Shown here in pieces: positions 57,515-64,000 of a stretch of DNA of 64,000 nucleotides; the stretch's first letter is position 1; the number at the start of each line of letters is the position of its first letter. Source of the DNA: Oxalobacteraceae bacterium (GTDB taxonomy: Bacteria > Pseudomonadota > Gammaproteobacteria > Burkholderiales > Burkholderiaceae_D); the NCBI GenBank assembly GCA_021299035.1, contig JAJTGD010000007.1, positions 1 to 64,000 on the forward strand. The letters are read 5' to 3'. The notes beneath the pieces are model-generated. The model made no database searches. It was given only the letters and a program-made list of their open reading frames with translations, and was not told the DNA's origin. The position numbers and the translations under genes were made by a program.

Positions 57515-58951
57515 TTATTCCTTGGTGACTCTGAGCAGCTCGGCTTCGGTGGTGGTGCCTTCCTTTACCCATCGCTCGCCATCTTCATGCATAGTGCGCA
57601 TGCCATCGCGTAACGCAGTATCGCGAATCTGCGCCTCCGAAGCGCGTTCATGAATCTGTGCGCGAATCTGATCGGTGGTGAGTAGTAGCTCGTAAACACC
57701 GACCCGGCCGTGATAGCCAGTGCGGGCGCACTTATCGCAACCCACTTCATGCCATTCGGCGCCATCAAACTGTTTACAGTACGTACACAGTTTACGCACT
57801 AGCCGCTGCGCCAGTACACCAATCAATGAAGAAGATAATAAGAATGGCTCGATACCCATATCCAGCAAGCGCGTGATAGCGGCGGGGGCATCGTTGGTAT
57901 GCAAAGTCGCCAGTACTAAGTGGCCGGTGAGTGAGGCTTGTACGGCGATCTGTGCGGTCTCCAGATCACGTATCTCGCCGATCATGATCACATCCGGGTC
58001 TTGCCGAAGAATGGCGCGCAGCGCTTTGGCAAAACTCATGTCGATGCGCGCATTGACTTGGGTCTGACCGACGCCAGGCAATTCGTACTCGATCGGATCT
58101 TCTACCGTCAGAACGTTAGTGGTCGGGGTGTTGAGCTGCGTAAGCGCAGCGTACAGCGTGGTAGTTTTACCCGAGCCGGTTGGTCCGGTCACCAACACAA
58201 TGCCGTGTGGTTGCGAAATCAATTGATCAAACTGCCGCTGGGTGGGCTCGCTCATGCCGAGTTGCTGCAGATCCATGCGCCCACCTTCTTTATCCAGCAG
58301 ACGTAGAACGGCGCGCTCACCATGGCCGGTGGGAAGTGTGGAGACCCTTACATCCACCGGCTTGCCACCCACACGTAAAGTGATGCGACCATCTTGCGGC
58401 AGCCGCTTCTCGGCGATATCCAGCTGCGACATGATCTTGATGCGGGATATCAAGGCGGCATGGATGCCTTTTTTGGGTCGAACCACATCGCGTAGGCGGC
58501 CATCAATCCGAAAGCGAACTATCGAAATTTGCTCGAAGGGCTCGATGTGAATATCGGAGGCCCCCTCGCGCAGTGCTTGCGTCAGTAGCGCATTAATCAT
58601 GCGAATGACCGGCGCATCATCGGCCGCTTCGAGTAAATCTTCGACGGCGGGCATTTCTTGCATGAGGCGTGCGAGGTCAAGATCAGACTCAACCTCACCG
58701 ACCACTTGTGCGGCATCGCTGCCACCACTGGCATAGGCTTGCGCGATGGCGCGCTCGAGTTGCTCACGCGGGAGGGTACTCACACGCACCCGGCCAAATC
58801 GACGACTGATCTCGGCCAGTGCTGAAGGAGGGGTTGCCTCCGAGACCCACACATCGATTGATGCTTGCGGGGCGCCAGCCTGCGCTAGTACGCCAAAATC
58901 ACGTGCGAACGCGAACGGTAGTAACCGAGGATCTTGCATTACTGCGCTCAT
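57515..58951 (-). CDS. gspE: Type II secretion ATPase GspE
   Basis: 478 residues. Hexameric motor. N-terminal domain contacts GspL; Walker A GPTGSGKT at 256-263, Asp box TVEDPIEY, Walker B RQDPDVIMIGEIRDLETA, His box TGHLVLATLHTND. The zinc-binding C4 module of secretion ATPases is present (CTYCKQF and CDKC further on), although its spacing is short. ATG at 58939 is an alternative start. Confidence 0.96.
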   Translation of the reverse strand: MSAVMQDPRLLPFAFARDFGVLAQAGAPQASIDVWVSEATPPSALAEISRRFGRVRVSTLPREQLERAIAQAYASGGSDAAQVVGEVESDLDLARLMQEMPAVEDLLEAADDAPVIRMINALLTQALREGASDIHIEPFEQISIVRFRIDGRLRDVVRPKKGIHAALISRIKIMSQLDIAEKRLPQDGRITLRVGGKPVDVRVSTLPTGHGERAVLRLLDKEGGRMDLQQLGMSEPTQRQFDQLISQPHGIVLVTGPTGSGKTTTLYAALTQLNTPTTNVLTVEDPIEYELPGVGQTQVNARIDMSFAKALRAILRQDPDVIMIGEIRDLETAQIAVQASLTGHLVLATLHTNDAPAAITRLLDMGIEPFLLSSSLIGVLAQRLVRKLCTYCKQFDGAEWHEVGCDKCARTGYHGRVGVYELLLTTDQIRAQIHERASEAQIRDTALRDGMRTMHEDGERWVKEGTTTEAELLRVTKE

Positions 58952-58986
58952 GGCTGCTCGATATGATTAATCTTGTACATGGTGAG

Positions 58987-61131
58987 TCAGCGTTGCTCGA
59001 TCTGCGGTGGTTCAACCCGGAAAGTCTCGGGACCCGGTGATGGTTTGGGCGAAGAGAAATCCGTGACCGGCGCAGCGCGGTTGAGCAAAACGCCACTTAC
59101 CGGCCTACCTGCCTCGAGCGGAGGGAGTCGCGGTATTTCAGTGGTTGGCAGCAGGACGTTAGGAACCGGCTGTACGCTAGATTGCGCGTACCGAATATAG
59201 TCATAGCGATCGCTGGTGAGCGCGATACTCTGCTCATCATTACGAATAATATTGGGACGCAGGAAAACCATTAGGTTGGTCTTGGTGCGTCGCTTCGATT
59301 GATATCGAAACAGGTAGCCTAATAGCGGCAAATTCCCCAAGCCGGGTACCTTCTCGATCGAGTCCGACACCGTATCTTCAATCAAACCACCTAGCACGAT
59401 GATCTGACCATCATCGACCAGCACATTGGTATCGATCGAGCGCTTGCTGGTAATGAGACCCGACGCTGTCGACTGCTGGATATTGGAAGTCTCTTGATAA
59501 ATCGCCATCTTCACGGTGCCGCCTTGCGAGATGGTGGGACGTACACGTAGCGAGAGGCCAATATCGCGTCGTTCGATCGTCTGGAAAGGATTGATGCTGG
59601 CAGTACCCCCGGAAGCCGCAGTCGTAAACTGGCCGGTGATGAAGGGGACGTTCTGGCCAACCATGATGCGTGCTTCTTCATTGTCGAGCGTGATTAGGTT
59701 CGGCATCGACAAGATATTTGCTTTGGTATCAGTTTCCAGCGCCCGCGCAAGTACGCCCAGCCCGAGCTGACCATTGACATTCTGTTTTGCGAGTAAAGCA
59801 GTGAGTCCATTACCCGGCACCAGAGGCGCGGCGCTGGAAGAGAGTGCGGCACCCGCCTGCTGTACCAAGTTATCGCCTCCTGTGCTGAATCCGGTCAATA
59901 CGCCGACTCGGTAACCGGGACCGCCATTACCCGATAGTCCCGCCCACTGCACCCCGAGTTGCGCCGCAGTGTCGGCGCTGATCTCGACGATTAATGACTC
60001 GACATAGACCTGCGCGCGACGCGCATCAAGTTGATCAATGATGACGCGCAGGTTTCGATACACCCTTTCATTGGCGGTGATGATGAGGGTATTCGTGCTT
60101 GGATCCGCTTGAATAAAACCCGCTGTTCCCCCGGTCGGCAGCGGTGCTTGGGTTGATTGTGATGACACCGATGAAGTTTGCAGTGCGCCCCCGGGAGCAG
60201 CGCCGGGGGCGGGCTGCATGGGCGTTATTGAGACCTGGCTGGTCACCATTGAGGGTCCGGTGGCTGATTCACTTGCCACGACAGCACGAAGCACTTGAGC
60301 CAGTTTTGTCGCTTCTGCATTGCGCAGGTAGACCACATGCACGTTACCGGGAAGCGCGGTCGGTTGATCGAGTTTGGCAATCAGTGTGCGCGCCAGACTT
60401 GCGCGCGCGGCGTTCGGCGCGCGAATGATCAAAGCGTTAGTACGGGCATCCGCTAGCACCATGATCCGACCCGACTCCGCTGGAGCGCCCGCTACCGTAC
60501 TCGTTTCCAGCAGTCGGTTGATGGTGACCGCCAAGTCCATGGCAATCGCATGCTCTAGCCGAATGATGTCGAGTTCAGCGTTTGCCGGGGTATCCAGCGT
60601 GGCGATAATCCGTGCCAGTCGTTTCAGATTGTCGACATAATCGGTGATGACCAGCGTGTTATTCGAGGTGTCAGCCGCGATGGTGTTGTTGGGTGAAATC
60701 AGCGGCCGCAGCACCGCCACAAGCCCAGTCGCATTTTGGTGATTCAATAAAAAAATCTGGGTCGCAATCTGGTCGCCGCGCAGCTTGCCGATTTGTACCG
60801 GTGAGGACTGTAGCTTGGCATCTGCTTCTGGTACGACTTTGACGTAATTCGGGGTCCTGACCAGTGCAAAACCCTGTAGCCGCAGCACGGAGCCGAGCAA
60901 TTCAAATGCTTGTGCTTTGCTGAGTGGTTTCTCGGACACTAAATTGATGGTGCCCTTGACCCGTGGATCGATCACGAAGGTGTTGCCGGTGTAATGCCCG
61001 ATCGCGCGCACCACAGACTCAATATCTGCACCGACAAAGTTGAGTGAGGCGGTGGACTGATTCGGCTCTTGAGCTTGAGCGGAAGCGACCGCTAGCCAGA
61101 TAAACGCCAGGTAGGGCAAAGATTTTTTCAT
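58987..61131 (-). CDS. gspD: Type II secretion secretin GspD
   Basis: 714 residues. Outer-membrane channel. Signal peptide at 1-20 (MKKSLPYLAFIWLAVASAQA), N0 domain (SLNFVGADIESVVRAIGHYT), three N1-N3 repeats, then the secretin barrel (MVGQNVPFITGQFTT; LSLRVRPTISQGGTV; LVDDGQIIVLGGLIED) and a Pro-rich C-terminal tail with the S-domain position. A Gly/Ser/Thr/Gln-rich loop (APGAAPGGALQTSSVSSQST) sits in N3. Overlaps gspN by four bases. Confidence 0.96.
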   Translation of the reverse strand: MKKSLPYLAFIWLAVASAQAQEPNQSTASLNFVGADIESVVRAIGHYTGNTFVIDPRVKGTINLVSEKPLSKAQAFELLGSVLRLQGFALVRTPNYVKVVPEADAKLQSSPVQIGKLRGDQIATQIFLLNHQNATGLVAVLRPLISPNNTIAADTSNNTLVITDYVDNLKRLARIIATLDTPANAELDIIRLEHAIAMDLAVTINRLLETSTVAGAPAESGRIMVLADARTNALIIRAPNAARASLARTLIAKLDQPTALPGNVHVVYLRNAEATKLAQVLRAVVASESATGPSMVTSQVSITPMQPAPGAAPGGALQTSSVSSQSTQAPLPTGGTAGFIQADPSTNTLIITANERVYRNLRVIIDQLDARRAQVYVESLIVEISADTAAQLGVQWAGLSGNGGPGYRVGVLTGFSTGGDNLVQQAGAALSSSAAPLVPGNGLTALLAKQNVNGQLGLGVLARALETDTKANILSMPNLITLDNEEARIMVGQNVPFITGQFTTAASGGTASINPFQTIERRDIGLSLRVRPTISQGGTVKMAIYQETSNIQQSTASGLITSKRSIDTNVLVDDGQIIVLGGLIEDTVSDSIEKVPGLGNLPLLGYLFRYQSKRRTKTNLMVFLRPNIIRNDEQSIALTSDRYDYIRYAQSSVQPVPNVLLPTTEIPRLPPLEAGRPVSGVLLNRAAPVTDFSSPKPSPGPETFRVEPPQIEQR

Positions 61132-61901
61132 TGGAATTCGAGTGCCGTTACGATTCGTTGACCCATCTGACGACGCTGACCGAGCAGACCGAGTAAGGCA
61201 GCCAGTTGCGCTTCATGCCCCGCTTGTGCCCACGCCTCCCCGGCGAACTGCAAGCGACCATTCACGATGCGACCTCGACCTTCAAGCATGAGTGGCCCCG
61301 ACAAGCTTTGCAGATTGAGCTTTGCCTCGCGTCCGAACCAGTCAAACTGCAGGCGGTATGCGCCCAAAGGCTTGATTGGCGACAAGGCTGATGAGACTTG
61401 CGTCAGTTCGATTTGCACTCGACCGGTGGTCAGCCAGTCGCGACCCTCGCGGGTGAGCGTCAGTGCTGGCCACGTGATTTTCATGACGCCGGTGGGTTGT
61501 AAAGTGTTCAGTGGGGCGCCAAGCGCGGCTAGCCCGTCGGCAGGCAGGCTGAGGCTTCCCGCGCCGATTTCCCAGCGCACCCAGGTACCTCGAATCGTGA
61601 TTGGGGCGGAGGTCAGTACCTGGTTTTCTAGGCCGATATCGACTATGCCGAGTAGCATCAGCGGTGATATCCGCCAAACGCAGCGACCGGGTAGCAAGGG
61701 CGCGGGTGCTTCGTCGCGCGCCGCAGCGGCACCGATGACGGCAGAACCCCGCCACAGATTGCCCTCCACATCCGCGAGCGAGAAGCGGCCATTACTCTGT
61801 TGATCGATTAGCGGTACCAGCCATACGGCAGGCATACTGCCCAGTGCAGTGATCGCAACCGTCAGGAAGGCCGCGATCAGCCACAGCAGGGCACGAATCA
61901 T
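61128..61901 (-). CDS. gspN: Type II secretion protein GspN
   Basis: 257 residues. One N-terminal membrane helix (ALLWLIAAFLTVAITALGSM), then a periplasmic beta-rich domain with the family motifs GRFSLADVEGNLWRGSAVIG and LRLQFDWF-like repeats near the C-terminus. GspN is an accessory part found in a subset of systems. Overlaps gspM and gspD by four bases each (ATGA). Confidence 0.88.
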   Translation of the reverse strand: MIRALLWLIAAFLTVAITALGSMPAVWLVPLIDQQSNGRFSLADVEGNLWRGSAVIGAAAARDEAPAPLLPGRCVWRISPLMLLGIVDIGLENQVLTSAPITIRGTWVRWEIGAGSLSLPADGLAALGAPLNTLQPTGVMKITWPALTLTREGRDWLTTGRVQIELTQVSSALSPIKPLGAYRLQFDWFGREAKLNLQSLSGPLMLEGRGRIVNGRLQFAGEAWAQAGHEAQLAALLGLLGQRRQMGQRIVTALEFQ

Positions 61902-62410
61902 GGTGATGATCGTAGCCAGCGCAATGCGACGGTTGCATCAACCCGATCGACGCTTTCCTTGGCATTGACGCTCGCCTCAGTGACCGACCAAGCTTGCTCG
62001 CGTTGCATTCGTACTAACCAGTTGGTGAGCTCGCTGAAAGAGACATCAGCCCAACGTAGGCGTACCAACTCATCCGATACCTCCAGTGAGGCCGGTTTGA
62101 TGCCGGCGTCAGCAAGGCTGCGCTCCAGCGTCGCGCGATCAGTCTTGGGGCTTACTGCTTGCGAAGCCGTTGGTGCGCTACCAAGTTGCTTGGCTAGTGA
62201 TTGCATTTGTGCGCGGTCGACACGTAACTGCGGCAGTAATTGCTGCCAGTAGTGACGACCGTCGAGCGCAGGATTGATTAGTGCAAAATAAATCACCCCA
62301 AGCACAAGCGTTGCTGCAGTGGTAAGTAGAAGTCCTTGCTCACGTGGTGTGCGTTCGCGCCAGAATTTATGATTTCTCAGGCGTTGCACTACAGAGGCTT
62401 TACTTGCCAT
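61898..62410 (-). CDS. gspM: Type II secretion protein GspM
   Basis: 170 residues. Short cytoplasmic N-terminus (NHKFWRERTPREQGLLLTTA), one membrane helix (LVLGVIYFALINPALDG) and a periplasmic ferredoxin-like domain (VRLRWADVSFSELTNWLVRM). Partners GspL in the inner membrane. The start overlaps gspL by 22 bases. Confidence 0.88.
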   Translation of the reverse strand: MASKASVVQRLRNHKFWRERTPREQGLLLTTAATLVLGVIYFALINPALDGRHYWQQLLPQLRVDRAQMQSLAKQLGSAPTASQAVSPKTDRATLERSLADAGIKPASLEVSDELVRLRWADVSFSELTNWLVRMQREQAWSVTEASVNAKESVDRVDATVALRWLRSSP

Positions 62411-63705
62411 AGCAGGGGATCCGTCGGTGATGGCGTGAGTTGAAGTTCGCGTGTAGCGAGCAGGCTACGCATCGCTGCCAGCGACACTTGCGCAGTTTTT
62501 TTGAGCTTGATAGTGAGCGTGCCGTCGCGGTAATCAAGAGCGTCAATTGCACGCAGATCATTGCCTGCCTCTCGCCAAACTTCGCCCAGTGCTGCCGCTA
62601 GAACCACAAAATCTGATGTATTTAGCTGACCCGAGGCTTGACGCGATGCTGCTATCTTTTGTTTTATTTGTGCCAGCGGGTCGAGCACCACGGTTTCATT
62701 CGGAAAGCTGCGCCGGTAGATGTCGGTTATCTCATCACGTAGTTGCTGGCCTTCGCTGCGGAGTCGCCACCAATCCGCAGTGATGGCGGCAATATTGACT
62801 AGCGAAGCAGCTGCCGCCAATGCGATCGGCCAGCGCCACTCTCGCCACGGGAAGGCAGCACGCTGGTTGCCTTCAAATGCGCTGATTAGATCAACGGATA
62901 CCTTCGCGCTTGCCGCGATCCAATCGCTCCATTGCTGCTCGGTCAGAGTGATCTGGCTGAGTTGCTCTTCGTCGATCCATTTCTCAAACAACGCAACTTG
63001 CGCCGCAGGGACCGATAAGCTCACGGGATGATTCCCTGCCAGTGTGACGATTAGCCGCGCGACGGCGTTGGGTAGCTGTATCTCATCATCGACGTCCACC
63101 GCTAATCCGATACCCTCATGATCGGATAGCCGAAGCGCAAGCTCGTAGCGGTGTGCATACTGAAATAGCGCAGCTGATAAATGTGAGTTTGGGGAAGGCA
63201 AGCAAAGCGATATCGGCAACACATGAATACGCCGCGCGCCAGACTGCCTCAGTGCATCAATCCAGTTTTTTAACCAGTCCCGATCGCAGACGGCGATCAG
63301 CCTTTGCCCATCGGCCTCTGCGCCAGCCGCAATCGCGCACTCTGCTGTATCGCCAATCACAAACTCTTCAATCAGCGATGGTAAGGCTGCCCGCAGGCGC
63401 TTTGCAGACAAGGGTGGTACCGCAATGCGCAGTAAGGTGACGTCGCTTGCTGCCAGCAATAGAACGACTTGTGATACCTGCGTCACCTGTGGTGCAAGCT
63501 CGCTGAGCGAGGCAGTCGCGGTTCTTAATGGGCGCCCACGTATTGCCAATGCCAAGGCCAGCGGTATAGTCTGAATGGCACTCGTGCCTTGCGTGCCGGC
63601 CGGGTCGCCAACGTGGATTGTATTGGTCGTATCTGTCGCATTGCTTGGACCAGTTCGCGCAGGTAAGCGCAAGTAGAGCGTGTCGTTCGCTTTTGTGATT
63701 GGCAT
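62389..63705 (-). CDS. gspL: Type II secretion protein GspL
   Basis: 438 residues. Cytoplasmic actin-like domain (about 1-290; VTLLRIAVPPLSAKRLRAAL), one membrane helix near residue 295 (WPIALAAAASLVNIAAITAD), and a small periplasmic ferredoxin-like domain at the C-terminus. Recruits GspE to the membrane. Starts directly after the gspK stop with no spacer. Confidence 0.9.
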   Translation of the reverse strand: MPITKANDTLYLRLPARTGPSNATDTTNTIHVGDPAGTQGTSAIQTIPLALALAIRGRPLRTATASLSELAPQVTQVSQVVLLLAASDVTLLRIAVPPLSAKRLRAALPSLIEEFVIGDTAECAIAAGAEADGQRLIAVCDRDWLKNWIDALRQSGARRIHVLPISLCLPSPNSHLSAALFQYAHRYELALRLSDHEGIGLAVDVDDEIQLPNAVARLIVTLAGNHPVSLSVPAAQVALFEKWIDEEQLSQITLTEQQWSDWIAASAKVSVDLISAFEGNQRAAFPWREWRWPIALAAAASLVNIAAITADWWRLRSEGQQLRDEITDIYRRSFPNETVVLDPLAQIKQKIAASRQASGQLNTSDFVVLAAALGEVWREAGNDLRAIDALDYRDGTLTIKLKKTAQVSLAAMRSLLATRELQLTPSPTDPLLWQVKPL

Positions 63706-64000
63706 TTACAACTCTCTTACCCATAGCAAGCGTGTTGCCGTAGGTTGTCGTTCGACCAACGCCTCAATCTCCAGTTTGGCACTGCGTATCGTCACAGCAC
63801 CGTTCACCAAGAAGTAGTTACTCGCGACGCTCAGGCTACCGTCATCCAAACTTTTTGCTTGATCAGATAGGCGCTTGGCGAGATCTGCCACCGCTTGAAA
63901 AGCAGTCTGCCGACGGCTATTTGCGACGGCGGACGCATCCGTTAATGACAGTCCTGGTACCCGCGCGGCCAGTACCTCGGGGCTTGCGGTATTGATGTTG
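63706..64000 (-). CDS. gspK: Type II secretion minor pseudopilin GspK, C-terminal end
   Basis: 98 residues open to the window edge; the N-terminus lies beyond base 64000. The NINTASPEVLAARVPGLS stretch is the helix-hairpin hallmark of GspK, followed by SNYFLVNGAVTIRSAKLEIE. GspK tops the pseudopilus with GspI and GspJ and blocks its overgrowth. gspG-J are expected upstream. Confidence 0.9.
   Translation of the reverse strand, partial: NINTASPEVLAARVPGLSLTDASAVANSRRQTAFQAVADLAKRLSDQAKSLDDGSLSVASNYFLVNGAVTIRSAKLEIEALVERQPTATRLLWVREL

Overview
The window reads as a contiguous chromosome segment of a betaproteobacterium, most likely Burkholderiales or a close relative; the family cannot be fixed from the sequence alone. 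The reasons are gene content and order: ppsR/ppsA divergent, smpB back to back with ratA-ratB-guaB-guaA, tRNA-Leu-tig-clpP-clpX-lon-hupB-tRNA-Val-tRNA-Asp-ppiD, a tsaB-rimI-uracil-DNA glycosylase operon, and a general secretion cluster in the order K-L-M-N-D-E-F-C. Almost all of it is conserved housekeeping sequence. GTG and TTG starts and 4-base ATGA overlaps are common.

Layout. 0-9.4 kb: PEP synthase and its regulator, an unrecognised 466-residue protein gene directly behind smpB, the smpB/ratAB pair and GMP synthesis (guaB, guaA). 9.4-16 kb is the most accessory-looking part: a guanidinium-type SMR exporter, a Cys-rich mini-protein, a possible 42-residue membrane peptide, a terminator-like hairpin with no gene assigned to it, an MGMT-like protein, an OsmC-YcaO fusion, a trace of a transposase gene, a methyltransferase with a regulatory domain and a MASE1-like membrane protein. 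16-20.4 kb: a SulP-STAS-cyclic-nucleotide-domain transporter, a PsiF-repeat protein preceded by a helically phased TAATG array, and a TrpB2-type tryptophan synthase beta chain. 20.5-26.8 kb: queuosine precursor synthesis (queE, queD), tadA, ldcA, and the whole quinolinate route to NAD (nadA, nadC, nadB). 27-28 kb: a cold-shock gene with a long leader and a MarC protein. 28-33.9 kb: a Tat-exported molybdenum hydroxylase large subunit without its partner, a thioredoxin-like protein, and tsaB-rimI-udg-DUF1853. 33.8-37.9 kb: lplT flanked by related palindromic repeats, alr, radA. 38-41 kb: hpnC-hpnD-hpnE for squalene.

41.3-50.4 kb is the protein quality-control block: tRNA-Leu, trigger factor, ClpP, ClpX, Lon, HU-beta, tRNA-Val, tRNA-Asp and the periplasmic chaperone PpiD. 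50.4-55.6 kb: mnmH, tesA, an ABC ATPase of YbbA type without its permease, the NAD(P)HX repair enzyme nnr and dadA. 55.8-64 kb: eight type II secretion genes on the minus strand, with gspK cut by the window edge and gspG-J presumably upstream of it.

I did not find a self-evident new defence or biosynthetic system. The points I would look at first are the phased TAATG array ahead of psiF, the palindromic repeat family around lplT, the unrecognised gene fused to the smpB transcription unit, and the cluster of small elements (Cys-rich peptide, palindrome, membrane peptide, hairpin) between gdx and the MGMT-like gene, about 1 kb from a YcaO protein.
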